Part shown: in pieces, positions 22,098-30,203 of the stretch
Layout of the letters: each line of letters starts with the position of its first letter
Numbering within the stretch: the first letter of the stretch is position 1
Virus record (IMG/VR): IMGVR_UViG_3300020202_000068
Span: 1-64,000 of that record
DNA length: 64,000 bases
Strand: one strand, 5' to 3'
Source of the DNA: a virus
Program-made: the position numbers and the translations under genes
The notes under the pieces: generated by a model
What the model was told of the DNA's origin: nothing
Database searches by the model: none
The model's input: the letters and a program-made list of their open reading frames with translations, nothing else

Positions 22098-22425
22098 CCA
22101 TTGGGTGCTAATGTTCGGCGACCTGCCAGAGCCGGTACGGCAGCATCCGATTCTTAACCCCGAGACGAACCGCCATTTCAAGCTGGACTTCGCTTGGGTA
22201 GAGGAAAAGCTGGCAGTGGAGATTCAGGGCGGGGCCTGGGGGAAGGGCGGGCACAACACCGCGCTGGGTCAGGCCCACGACTACGCCCGCCACAACTACC
22301 TGACTCGCATCGGCTGGAGAATCCTGTATTTCAACTCACCCATGCTCAAAGACACGGCGGGCTGCGTGGAGCTGACCGCTGAGATACTATGCGGGGCCGA
22401 AGAAGTGATCCCGACGGAGGAATGA
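22018..22425 (+). CDS. PD-(D/E)XK-like nuclease
   Basis: 135 residues. HFKLDFAWVEEKLAVEIQGG gives the D...ExQ core of restriction-like nucleases, followed by HNTALGQAHDYARHNYLTRIGWRILYFNS, as in VSR/VRR-NUC-like and DUF559-like enzymes. Predicted to cut DNA junctions or mismatches in phage recombination. The start lies within the previous gene. Confidence 0.7.
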   Translation: MNCKDASEVKQLAKQSDKAKLENSFHSHWVLMFGDLPEPVRQHPILNPETNRHFKLDFAWVEEKLAVEIQGGAWGKGGHNTALGQAHDYARHNYLTRIGWRILYFNSPMLKDTAGCVELTAEILCGAEEVIPTEE

Positions 22426-22428
22426 GTA

Positions 22429-22614
22429 ATGCCCAACTACCAATGGACCATCCCGAGAGCGTCAATGCAGGCTTACGGCAAGTGGTATGTTTACGATCCG
22501 TTCCTGGATCGCTTCGTCTCGAAGGAGCATGAGAGTAAGAACAGTAAAGAGCGTCGTGAGCGCGAGGCCCGTGAGCTGGCTGAGTTCGACGAGTGGGACC
22601 AGCGGCTGGATTAA
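22429..22614 (+). CDS. Small protein ending in LAEFDEWDQ (61 aa)
   Basis: ATG 22429 behind GGAGGAATGAG. N-terminal WTIPRASMQAYGKWYVYDP, then a charged helix and the tail ARELAEFDEWDQRLD, shared with genes at 54-876. Last plus-strand gene; its stop overlaps the convergent minus-strand gene by four bases. Confidence 0.6.
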   Translation: MPNYQWTIPRASMQAYGKWYVYDPFLDRFVSKEHESKNSKERREREARELAEFDEWDQRLD

Positions 22615-22946
22615 CCAATCTCCTGGTAGGTCAGGTGGCCCATTACCGCTGCCGTGCCGGCCTCGATGCTCAATGACGCGCCGGCAGCCGTCTCTAGAAG
22701 TCCCATCGGGCAGTAATTGCCCTGCACCACCAGATCAGCTGTGGTCGTGACCATTACGCCCGAGAGGGCCGTCCCGGCGGCTCCGCTCTCGAACCGCACG
22801 GTCCCGGCGGCGGACTGGCGGATGTAGTACGCCAAGACGCGAATCTTCTTACCGGCAACGGCCGCTACCGCCTCTACATCGCCAGCTCCAGCGCTCGTGA
22901 TGACAGCGAACTTAACAGGAGCCAGGGACTGGCTGGGATGGTGCAT
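22611..22946 (-). CDS. Small virion/tail protein (111 aa)
   Basis: Beta-rich and Ala/Gly/Thr-rich (AVITSAGAGDVEAVAAVAGKK, TVRFESGAAGTALSGVMV), as in short phage fibre or decoration proteins. Last gene of the minus-strand structural block. Specific role unknown. Confidence 0.6.
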   Translation of the reverse strand: MHHPSQSLAPVKFAVITSAGAGDVEAVAAVAGKKIRVLAYYIRQSAAGTVRFESGAAGTALSGVMVTTTADLVVQGNYCPMGLLETAAGASLSIEAGTAAVMGHLTYQEIG

Positions 22947-22964
22947 TATCGTAATCCTTTACGG

Positions 22965-23318
22965 TTAGTCTGATCCGTGGTATCGCGCGACGTACGCTAA
23001 TCGCCTAAATCCTACCCGATCACCAGAGCCGGTGGCGGTGATCTCCAGGTAGTACGTGGAGTTCTCCGTGAGCGATACCCCGTCTTCCAGGACCCCCTCG
23101 TAAACCCCCTGCGTGCCCGTCACGTAGGTCATAGAAACGGCGGAGGCTCCAGAGACCGCCGATCCAGCGGAGTTCTTGAGGGTGAATGTGAGCGTGGCGT
23201 CATTCAGAAAGGTCCCGGCCACCCGGTCGTACAGGCCGCTGCCAGGGACATCCCGATCGCCCCAAAAGACGACATTGTCCTCGCCGATGTATAAGTTACC
23301 GCCCTTGATTCCTGGCAC
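22965..23318 (-). CDS. Ig-like tail-associated protein (117 aa)
   Basis: Beta sandwich-like pattern (ATLTFTLKNSAGSAVSGA, GVYEGVLEDGVSL, YYLEITATGSGDRVGFRRL). Resembles Ig-like add-on domains in tail fibres. Virion location inferred from context. Confidence 0.6.
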   Translation of the reverse strand: MPGIKGGNLYIGEDNVVFWGDRDVPGSGLYDRVAGTFLNDATLTFTLKNSAGSAVSGASAVSMTYVTGTQGVYEGVLEDGVSLTENSTYYLEITATGSGDRVGFRRLAYVARYHGSD

Positions 23319-23342
23319 AGCAGCATCCTTGCCGCAAAAGGC

Positions 23343-23555
23343 CTATTCGGCTCCCGATCCATTCACGTAATCCACAATCCCAACTTCCCCTTCCAGCCGG
23401 GCTCGCAGGCCTATCTTACCATCTAGGTAGGGGTAAATCCCGACCATCCCGATCAGCGCGTTCACCAGCGGCACGGCCTGGGCCTCACCAGCCACCCAGG
23501 TCCACATCTGACCTGAGCAGTCCAGCTGCCCGGATTGATGGAGTTCGGTGATCAT
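23343..23555 (-). CDS. Small hypothetical protein (70 aa)
   Basis: Start overlaps the previous stop (position 23555). Hydrophobic centre AVPLVNALIGMVGIYPYL. Between two tail-type genes; function unknown. Confidence 0.55.
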   Translation of the reverse strand: MITELHQSGQLDCSGQMWTWVAGEAQAVPLVNALIGMVGIYPYLDGKIGLRARLEGEVGIVDYVNGSGAE

Positions 23556-25123
23556 TAGGTGGGTTGCGTGCGGAACTGAATAAAGCGGGTGGCGCAGCCA
23601 GTCCCAGTGAACTTCAAGAGGATGTTATCCGCCGTCATCTCGGTGCTTGTGAGGGTGATCTTATAGGCCCCAGCACTGATCTCGCTGGCGCTGTTCGAGC
23701 AGGAGGCAAAGGCTCCGCCATCCTTACTGATTGTGGCCGTGACCGTGACTCCCGTCTCCGGGGTATTGAAGTCCGTGGCATCCACCATCACGAATGTCAA
23801 GTCAGCCAGGGCCACTCCACGGGTGGGGCGATTCGGATTATCGGCAATGATGGAGTCCACGAGCAGGTCCAGCCGACCGCCATTGGCCCAATCCGTTTGG
23901 AGTTCATTCGTATCCGCCAGGATCGCCGTAATATCCGTCTGGGCCGTGGAGAGCGATGAAGCTGTAGCGTAGCTTGCTGCTGCAAGCGTCCTAGCCTCCA
24001 TCTCGGCATTTGTGGGTGGGTCGTACACGGCCAGGGCGTCTGCTACTTCACTCTGTGCTTCGGCGTCCCAATCCGCGTTCCACTGCGCCGTCGCATGCGG
24101 GAGAATCGCGAACTCACTGCCTGACGTGGGCGTTGTGATCCAGGCTGGTGTTACCGTCGCCGTCTTCGAGCTGCCCACGTAATCCGTGATGAGCCTCGAC
24201 TGGCCCGCACCAGTGCCGCTTGTGATCCGCAGCACATTGCCGTTGTAGATGTCATCCGTGGCGCTGGCAGACGTATCCAGAACCGCTGTCGTGGAGGTGC
24301 TGCCGCTTTGGCAATTCACACCGCTGCGGATAGCCTTCCAGCCAGAGCCGGTAGCGAAGGAATCGGCCCCCACTCCGCCGCTGGCAATCGTAACCCCCGC
24401 TGAGACAGAGGCGACGCTTCCCAGTAGATTTCCCGTAATGTTATCGACAGTGAAGTTCACTCCACCCGTTCCGTCGAACGCCGCCTCCAGGCTATCGGCG
24501 GCCGTAGAGTCACCGCTGATTTGGGCCATGTTCACGGCTGGGATACCGCTGGCGAACGTCCCCGCCGAACCACCAAAGTTCACCACATTCACCCCAAGCT
24601 GCGCCGTACTCGTCGAGACAGCTGAGCCGGCGATGTTGATGAGGTTCGCGCGGACTTCGGTTGAGGCGACTGCGGTGCCGGCCCAGTGGGTTGTGTTAAC
24701 TTCTGGGCGTCCGCTGGAGAAGGTGCCGTTGCTGCCGCCAAATTGGGTGACGTTGGCTGGCAGGTTAGCCGCGCTTAAGTCAGCTTGATACATCGCAGAG
24801 GCGTTGCCGTACGTCTCGACATCGAACATTTGGTCTTCAACGGCCTTGGTTGCCGAGTCGGCTACGGTGATGCTGAGGACTTTGCATTGCAGCTCGGCAT
24901 CGCTGAATACAAACTTCCACATCGCCGTGTTGCCCATCGTGATAGCTGTCGGGAGCGTGCCGATGTTCGCAGCAGCGGCTCCATCCTTCGACACCTTCAC
25001 GTCACCGGCTGATGGCGTCCAATCAGCGCTCACCGCGAAGTCCACGACGGCACGCTTGACAATCGGCACGTAAACATCAGCGCCCGTGCCAGTGCCGTAT
25101 TTGCGAAGAAAAACTCCCATCAA
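23555..25123 (-). CDS. Tail fibre / receptor-binding protein with internal repeats
   Basis: 522 residues, Ser/Thr/Ala/Gly-rich. The N-terminal domain (VPIVKRAVVDFAVSADWTP...) resembles baseplate-upper-protein-like beta domains. The middle has repeats: VTQFGGSNGTFSSGRPEVN and VVNFGGSAGTFASGIPAVN, about 56 residues apart, then a beta region, a helical stretch (residues about 370-430) and a C-terminal Ig-like domain. Likely host-recognition or tail spike component. Confidence 0.65.
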   Translation of the reverse strand: MMGVFLRKYGTGTGADVYVPIVKRAVVDFAVSADWTPSAGDVKVSKDGAAAANIGTLPTAITMGNTAMWKFVFSDAELQCKVLSITVADSATKAVEDQMFDVETYGNASAMYQADLSAANLPANVTQFGGSNGTFSSGRPEVNTTHWAGTAVASTEVRANLINIAGSAVSTSTAQLGVNVVNFGGSAGTFASGIPAVNMAQISGDSTAADSLEAAFDGTGGVNFTVDNITGNLLGSVASVSAGVTIASGGVGADSFATGSGWKAIRSGVNCQSGSTSTTAVLDTSASATDDIYNGNVLRITSGTGAGQSRLITDYVGSSKTATVTPAWITTPTSGSEFAILPHATAQWNADWDAEAQSEVADALAVYDPPTNAEMEARTLAAASYATASSLSTAQTDITAILADTNELQTDWANGGRLDLLVDSIIADNPNRPTRGVALADLTFVMVDATDFNTPETGVTVTATISKDGGAFASCSNSASEISAGAYKITLTSTEMTADNILLKFTGTGCATRFIQFRTQPT

Positions 25124-26391
25124 TCAAACCTCGTGTACATGCCGCGCATGAGGCCGCGAGTGCCACGTTCCAATTGCGTGTAAACGATTCCGACAGCGGA
25201 CAAGTCAGCCGCCTCGAAGTCGTCATAAAAGACGTTGGCGATATCCACGCCATAGACCCCACCGCGGGTGTTGCCGGCAATCGAGCTATCCGTCGTTGGT
25301 CCCCATTCCGTGGAACCGTTGCGCGAGCCGGTGATGCTTGAGCCGTTGCACGAGATTTTCAAAACGTCATTCGCATTGAGCGAAGACGCCCCGCCGGACG
25401 CAATCAGCGTGTACGTTCCCGTGACAACCTTGAAGAAGTCGTATCGCGAGTTGGACGCTCGCCACAGATTCACATAGGCCGTTTCGGCAGAGCCTGAAAA
25501 CCTCGCTGTCACACCCCTATTGCTTGTGCCACCGCTCACCCATTTGACCTGTCCATAATGATCGGACGATGAAAGGTCGGAGTCTGCCCGGACTGTCCGG
25601 TTGGCGGACGCCCCGGAATCAAGGCGAAGCTGATTGGTGTTATTGCTCCACGCACCGCTCACTTCGGACCAGGTAAGCGTGTTTCCGGGGGTTGCGCTGT
25701 CGGCCGCGTTGAAGTTGTCGGTGATCGTGGTTTCATGCTTGAGCCGGCCAGGCACGTCCTGCTGGAGCGCCTGCGGCACCAGCTCGCGCCAATCCTCAGC
25801 GCCTTGCAGCCCGAATTTCTCGCACCAGAAGTCGAGCACGCGGCGATGGTGCTCGCGATCCCTGAGCCTGCCCTTCTGGGCATCGTCCATCAGCTCGGCA
25901 AACTGTTTCCTGAGCAGATGTTTGATCTTCGGCGTGTGGTCATTGCCACGAGAGCCCGGCCTGCCCCACTCGAATCGCTCGCTCAAGACGCGGCTGTGGC
26001 CAGCCATATAGAGATCAAGCCAGCCAGAGAGCGACGGCATGAGCGGCAGGGGTCCGCTGGAGCCATCCGGGTCCGAGCCGCCAACCAGGCAGTCGTAGAT
26101 CAACTCCACCAACCTGTCGCCGCGTGGACGATAGCCAGCGAGCGATTGGAAGGCCGACCGCATGTCGTTGCCAGCCGCCAGCTCCCGGCAATCGCCATCA
26201 CCCAGCAGCGCGTACTCGCTCGGCAGAACCGCGCCACTCGTCCAGCAGACGCAAACAGGACGGTCGCTGCCCGCAATGGCTTGGCTTGGAACGCTGCCCA
26301 AGTCGATCATGCCCAGCGTGCCAGCGGGACGGGAGAAATGCCCGCCAAAGTCATTCACAACCCACGGAATGGGACCGATGTAATACTTCAT
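25120..26391 (-). CDS. Tail protein with lectin-like C-terminal domain
   Basis: 423 residues. The N-terminal half is a unique domain. From about residue 245 a jelly-roll-like stretch appears: DNFNAADSATPGNTLTW, YGQVKWVSGG, GVTARFSG, YVNLWRASNSRYDFFKVV, DVLKISCNGSSITGSRNG. This is the pattern of concanavalin-like sugar-binding domains. Likely virion-associated and involved in adsorption. ATGA-coupled to its neighbours. Confidence 0.65.
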   Translation of the reverse strand: MKYYIGPIPWVVNDFGGHFSRPAGTLGMIDLGSVPSQAIAGSDRPVCVCWTSGAVLPSEYALLGDGDCRELAAGNDMRSAFQSLAGYRPRGDRLVELIYDCLVGGSDPDGSSGPLPLMPSLSGWLDLYMAGHSRVLSERFEWGRPGSRGNDHTPKIKHLLRKQFAELMDDAQKGRLRDREHHRRVLDFWCEKFGLQGAEDWRELVPQALQQDVPGRLKHETTITDNFNAADSATPGNTLTWSEVSGAWSNNTNQLRLDSGASANRTVRADSDLSSSDHYGQVKWVSGGTSNRGVTARFSGSAETAYVNLWRASNSRYDFFKVVTGTYTLIASGGASSLNANDVLKISCNGSSITGSRNGSTEWGPTTDSSIAGNTRGGVYGVDIANVFYDDFEAADLSAVGIVYTQLERGTRGLMRGMYTRFD

Positions 26392-26828
26392 CCGGCCACC
26401 TCCGCGCAGTTCAGCCCGTTGATGTTGACGCCGGGATCAAGCTGGCTCGCGAGAGACTGAATAAGCGAGCGGTACGAATCGCCGTCCTGGTGACTGGCGT
26501 CGAAGTTCAATCCATTTCCGTCGAGGTTATAGGCTTCGACACTCTGCACCAGACCCGTGCGGGCCTCTGACTCCATGCCGTCCATACGCCCATCGAGGTT
26601 GTAATCTGGGAAGACGTATGCATTGGTGACCGCTGCAATCGCATTCACGTTGGCAGTTGCGACGAGGCACAGCGCGAAGTTGTGCTTCGGTTGGCCAAGA
26701 TTGGGGCCGCTCGTGTGGGTCGGGATGATGGCCGCACTGTTCACGTTCGCGACATCCGAGACGGACGCACGATATACATCCTCTCCGACGCCGGTTCCAA
26801 TGATCGGGCTAATCATGTATCGCAGCAT
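26388..26828 (-). CDS. Hypothetical structural protein (146 aa)
   Basis: Ala/Asn/Val-rich beta-like sequence with VFPDYNLDGRMDG, a possible calcium-binding loop (DxNxDGxxDG, dockerin-like). ATGA overlap with the next gene. Likely tail-associated. Confidence 0.6.
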   Translation of the reverse strand: MLRYMISPIIGTGVGEDVYRASVSDVANVNSAAIIPTHTSGPNLGQPKHNFALCLVATANVNAIAAVTNAYVFPDYNLDGRMDGMESEARTGLVQSVEAYNLDGNGLNFDASHQDGDSYRSLIQSLASQLDPGVNINGLNCAEVAG

Positions 26829-26843
26829 TCAATCACTCCCTAT

Positions 26844-26924
26844 TTATCGTTTTCGAGGCTGCATGAGTTCTTTCCGACGTTCCTTCGGCAGGTATTCGCG
26901 TTCAACCAGTTCCGGGTCGTGCTG
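26844..26924 (-). pseudogene. Displaced 3' end of the gene at 27399-27785
   Basis: Directly after the HNH stop, an open frame without a start codon reads QHDPELVEREYLPKERRKEL and ends in PRKR-stop. It matches the C-terminus of 27399-27785 (QWDVELAEREVLPKEKRKEL...PKRK-stop), while codons differ at many third positions. It looks like the original gene end displaced by HNH insertion, or the end of a lost paralogue. Confidence 0.6.
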
Positions 26925-26925
26925 G

Positions 26926-27402
26926 CTAGTTGTTGGCTGGGGTAACCCAAGACCGGCCGTTCCTGATGTGTTTAATAGCTGCCTGCGAAACACCAAAAGC
27001 GGTTGCCAGAATGCGCTCATGCACTCCGGCTGCGGATAGCGTTTTGATGTTTTCAACTTCCCATTTTAGCAGCCGCGACCTGTAGTGCCGCTCGCCGCAT
27101 GGGATTGTTCCGTGAGCGATCCGGTCACGATTGTTCTCGGTGACAGTGCCCCACACCACGTTATTGGCGTGATTGTTTCGGGGATTCCCGTCTTTATGGC
27201 GGCACACAGCCCCCGCAGGGCGAGGACCGTTAAAAGTCTCGCACACGAGTACATGAACGTGATACGTCTTGCCGTCTAGGGAGACGTTGAAATACCGCCC
27301 ATTCCACGATAGCTTCAAAGCCTTTAGAGAGCCACGCCTCTCACTGAGTATTAGCCCGTCTGTTGTCGCGTAATACCCAACACGATTGGCGATTGGCCTC
27401 AT
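26926..27402 (-). CDS. HNH homing endonuclease with DNA-binding C-terminus
   Basis: 158 residues from ATG 27402, which overlaps the upstream stop as ATGA behind AGAGGAA. The HNH core is YHVHVLVCETFNGPRPAGA, CRHKDGNPRNNHANNVVWGT, ENNRDR (HNH_3/NUMOD4-type). The C-terminal part LSAAGVHERILATAFGVSQAAIKHIRNGRSW is a helix-turn-helix. Flanked on both sides by related gene ends, so likely a mobile homing gene. Confidence 0.82.
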   Translation of the reverse strand: MRPIANRVGYYATTDGLILSERRGSLKALKLSWNGRYFNVSLDGKTYHVHVLVCETFNGPRPAGAVCRHKDGNPRNNHANNVVWGTVTENNRDRIAHGTIPCGERHYRSRLLKWEVENIKTLSAAGVHERILATAFGVSQAAIKHIRNGRSWVTPANN

Positions 27403-27785
27403 TTCCTCTTTGGAACGCAAGGCAGTAGCTCCTTCCTTTTCTCTTTTGGGAGAACCTCCCTCTCTGCCAGCTCTACATCCCATTGTGTCCAGGTCTCTCG
27501 GGCGGCTCGTGAGGTAATGTGGCGGGTTTGCTCTCCGTCCTGCCAGTGACAGGTCCAGTAGCCAGTCTGCCAGTCCTTTTCCGGGAGCTGCTCGTGCTTC
27601 TTCACCAGCCGCCAGGCCCGTACATTGTAGCGGCCATCACCACCCGACCAGTCGTAAAAAATAACCTGATCGAAGACAAGCCTCCCATGCTCGTCAAAGA
27701 AGTGATTGACCTCAATGAGATCGACCGTCTCTCTGGAGGTGCTGTCACGCGGGATGACCCCTAGGAGCAGCAATAAGATCGGCAT
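27399..27785 (-). CDS. Secreted or anchored protein (128 aa)
   Basis: AGGAGG 5 bases before ATG 27785. Short hydrophobic start MPILLLLLGVIP (signal peptide-like), then strands (VNHFFDEHGRLVFDQVIFYDW, YNVRAWRLV) and Trp-rich WQTGYWTCHWQDGEQ. A basic C-terminus is duplicated beyond the HNH gene. In a cluster of membrane proteins; function unknown. Confidence 0.65.
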   Translation of the reverse strand: MPILLLLLGVIPRDSTSRETVDLIEVNHFFDEHGRLVFDQVIFYDWSGGDGRYNVRAWRLVKKHEQLPEKDWQTGYWTCHWQDGEQTRHITSRAARETWTQWDVELAEREVLPKEKRKELLPCVPKRK

Positions 27786-27794
27786 TCGTGCCTC

Positions 27795-28010
27795 CTACGA
27801 GTCTGTCTCCAGGACGATATTGCCGTTCCTGAGCACGCGAGCCTTAATTCCCAGCGAGGCCCCGGAGATCAGGTCCTCGTTACTGAAGGTCCGCTTGCTG
27901 AACCGCACGCCAGCTAGCGCCATCCGCTCCCGGAGGGAGTCATTCTCAGCCCATAAGGCCCCGATAATGGCCAGCAACTCTTTATTGGTCGGGTCGATCA
28001 CTACGTCCAT
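27795..28010 (-). CDS. Hypothetical protein (71 aa), coiled coil
   Basis: AGGAGG before ATG 28010. LLAIIGALWAENDSLRERMALAG suggests a coiled coil. Function unknown; part of the membrane-protein cluster. Confidence 0.6.
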   Translation of the reverse strand: MDVVIDPTNKELLAIIGALWAENDSLRERMALAGVRFSKRTFSNEDLISGASLGIKARVLRNGNIVLETDS

Positions 28011-28019
28011 GCGGGCCTC

Positions 28020-28370
28020 CTATTGCCTGTCCCGTTCATCCAGGACGCGATCGAGGTGGCGGTGTACGTTCTGGTCATCCGTGGCGGCCTTGGCGGCCTC
28101 GGCGATATGGCCCAGCATCTTGGGCACCTTCGACTGGACTGTGAAGCTCTTAGTGAGCATGTCCAGGTTCTTGGTATTAGCCTCCAGGCTTTCTGTATTG
28201 CGCTTCGAACAGTCCTTGAGCACGTCCGTCAGCTCGATCTGGCCCTGAAACCACTTCCCCCCGTACATCCAGATCAGGTACATCACCAGCCCGAAGATGG
28301 CCGTGAGGGGGCCTTTCTCCAGGAGGTAGGTGACGACGCTGCCGATGTCTGGTGCTTGCGCGAATAGCAT
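28020..28370 (-). CDS. Holin-like single-span membrane protein (116 aa)
   Basis: One hydrophobic segment at about residues 20-37 (LTAIFGLVMYLIWMYGG), then a long charged helical C-terminus (LKDCSKRNTESLEANTKNLDML). This topology is common in phage holin-like or spanin-like proteins. Position near a protease gene and other membrane proteins fits a lysis role, unproven. Confidence 0.55.
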   Translation of the reverse strand: MLFAQAPDIGSVVTYLLEKGPLTAIFGLVMYLIWMYGGKWFQGQIELTDVLKDCSKRNTESLEANTKNLDMLTKSFTVQSKVPKMLGHIAEAAKAATDDQNVHRHLDRVLDERDRQ

Positions 28371-28396
28371 GGGGCGAATCCATTCGTCCTAATTAA

Positions 28397-28846
28397 CTAC
28401 CACCTACGGAAGATGCCCCTCACAGGCCGACTATTATTGTAATAGCTACCTTGAGAGTAGTAGTTGCTGTAGGTTGAGCGGGCTGGTTGGGGGCAGGTCG
28501 CGCAGACCGGAGCGGTGGCCGGGGCCGCGAACACTGTCGGCCTGGCTTTCAGCCCCTCGTTTTCCTTCCGCAGCTCCGCGATCTCCATATCGAGGAGCAC
28601 CAGCTTGGTTTGCAGCTCCAGCTCCGTGGCTGTGAACTGCTCAGGTGGAAGATGCTGGGGCGTACCGTCGTCATCGGCAGAGGCCCCAGCGCCGTCGTCG
28701 GAGGAGGAGGCCGACTCGGCAGATGATTCGTTGCCAAAGATCACCTTCTTGATGATCGCGGCGGGGATGCTGGGTTTCGGAGGCTCAGGCTTCTTAAACA
28801 AGAAGAGCACCACAACCACGATTCCCAGCGCTAAAAGACGGTTCAT
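28397..28846 (-). CDS. Membrane-anchored Pro/Ser-rich protein (149 aa)
   Basis: ATG 28846 with GGAGGGT 6 bases upstream (longer reading rejected). Membrane segment LLALGIVVVVLFLF, a Pro/Ser/acidic linker, a coiled coil (ATELELQTKLVLLDMEIAEL) and a Cys/Tyr-rich tail (CATCPQ, SNYYSQGSYYNN). Resembles i-spanin topology, but no homology is claimed. Overlaps the desaturase stop. Confidence 0.6.
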   Translation of the reverse strand: MNRLLALGIVVVVLFLFKKPEPPKPSIPAAIIKKVIFGNESSAESASSSDDGAGASADDDGTPQHLPPEQFTATELELQTKLVLLDMEIAELRKENEGLKARPTVFAAPATAPVCATCPQPARSTYSNYYSQGSYYNNSRPVRGIFRRW

Positions 28847-29307
28847 GCGACGACCCTCCGAGACAGCAGGCGAACGAGTGCATTCAGCCACCAATCGTTC
28901 CAGCCGCTAAGAATACAGTAATTGCGATCGAAGACCCCATCGTGATGGCCAGCGTGGTGCTGGGGGCTGATGATCAGGCGCGTGGCCTGTAAGAACGCCA
29001 CAAACCTCCCACCGCCCTCATGCGCCCAGTAATGCGGGAGCTGGGCGAAGCAGCCGATCACACCCGCGATCGTCAGAAACTCTGAGTGAACCCAGGCCCC
29101 GTAAACCAAGGCCGGAATAGCTGCCAGCATAGGCTGCCAGTCAAAGCCGTCCATGGAATTGGTCTTGTGATGGTTCTCGAACAGGTCGATCTGCTGCTGG
29201 ACGTTCCAGCCCTTGTCGGTGAGCAGGTGATAAACGCCCGTTAAGGCATCCACCAGAATGTAGGCCAGCACGGCTTTCACGAAGAGCATGAGGATCGCGA
29301 GCATCAT
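28843..29307 (-). CDS. Kua/TMEM189/CarF-type lipid desaturase
   Basis: 154 residues; ATG 29307 overlaps the preceding stop (ATGA). Hydrophobic helix at 1-20, others near 55-90. Histidine clusters match the plasmanylethanolamine desaturase/Kua domain in order: DALTGVYHLLTD, LFENHHKTNS, QLPHYWAHE, and LIISPQHHAGHHDGVFDRNYCILSGWNDWWLN. In the family these His residues hold a di-iron centre that desaturates ether lipids (plasmalogen formation in CarF/PEDS1) or related membrane lipids. All key His positions are present and the length is short but complete. Lies among membrane proteins of the late strand, so it probably acts in the host membrane. Substrate unknown. Confidence 0.82.
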   Translation of the reverse strand: MMLAILMLFVKAVLAYILVDALTGVYHLLTDKGWNVQQQIDLFENHHKTNSMDGFDWQPMLAAIPALVYGAWVHSEFLTIAGVIGCFAQLPHYWAHEGGGRFVAFLQATRLIISPQHHAGHHDGVFDRNYCILSGWNDWWLNALVRLLSRRVVA

Positions 29308-30203
29308 GGACCCCCTACTGGCTTCAGCCAATCGTCCGGGGTGGTCATCGTGGCAATCGCAAACGACCCGCTCCAGGCACTCCTCATCGTCCCCTTGGAG
29401 TCATAACGGATCACATCGTAGCTGTCCGGGTAGGGGGCGGAGCTGATCTCGTTGCCGCTAAACTGGAGCCCCGCCCAGGGCACGGCGTGGCCCGAGCGAC
29501 CGACGCTCACCAAGTAACCGTGCAGGAGCAGGCACACAGCCTGTTCGTACGAGGAGGGGAAGATCACCTCCAGGGGTTTGAACCACTTAGCCGTCTCTTC
29601 CCAGCCCGCCGGGAAGCTGGAGACACTGACCCAAGGGCCTTTGGACTGATTCTTTCCGCCCTGGCCAGTCGTGCCTTGCAGGCTGTGTTTGAAACTGTAT
29701 TCGAGGGGCTGAATCTTCTCCGGCAGGAAGCCTCGCCGACAAGCAATCTCCAGCACCTGCCGGATGCCTGCTCCGCCCCATTGCCGGGGGTTAGCCTCGG
29801 CGTACACCGAAAGCGGGCTGAGCCAGACCGAGCCCTTCACCGACTCGTCGTAGCGGAAGTCCTTCTTCGGGCCGTCGGGGAAGATGATGCCCCGGGCCCG
29901 GTTGCGGGCCGCTTCGGCATTCGCCCGGAGGGAGTGGCAGGTGCATTCGTGGGTGGGTGACTGGTTCGTGAAGCGGTCCAGCCGATTCATCCCCCAGGTC
30001 TTGTATTTGTCGTTGTCGCGGGCCTTATCCGCCCAGTCCTTGGGCTCAATCCAGAGGGCCGTCGGGAACTCTCGCGAGGATGAGCCGCAGACATCCATCA
30101 AGACATCGCGGGTGTCCCCGGCCTGAATCTCGACCGGGTAACCGTCGTGCTGCGGAAGGACTACGTCAACGAGTTTGGGGTCAACTGGGTCGAAGCTGCT
30201 CAT
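29304..30203 (-). CDS. Papain-like cysteine peptidase
   Basis: 299 residues; GGAGGT 6 bases before ATG 30203. The candidate catalytic Cys is in NQSPTHECTCHSLRANAE (Gln upstream, then Cys at the start of a helix), the His in RSGHAVPWAGLQF and an Asn/Asp in YDVIRYDSKG, the order of the C1/papain fold. It could process virion proteins or cut a cell-envelope peptide. Lies upstream of the desaturase and coupled to it. Confidence 0.6.
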   Translation of the reverse strand: MSSFDPVDPKLVDVVLPQHDGYPVEIQAGDTRDVLMDVCGSSSREFPTALWIEPKDWADKARDNDKYKTWGMNRLDRFTNQSPTHECTCHSLRANAEAARNRARGIIFPDGPKKDFRYDESVKGSVWLSPLSVYAEANPRQWGGAGIRQVLEIACRRGFLPEKIQPLEYSFKHSLQGTTGQGGKNQSKGPWVSVSSFPAGWEETAKWFKPLEVIFPSSYEQAVCLLLHGYLVSVGRSGHAVPWAGLQFSGNEISSAPYPDSYDVIRYDSKGTMRSAWSGSFAIATMTTPDDWLKPVGGP

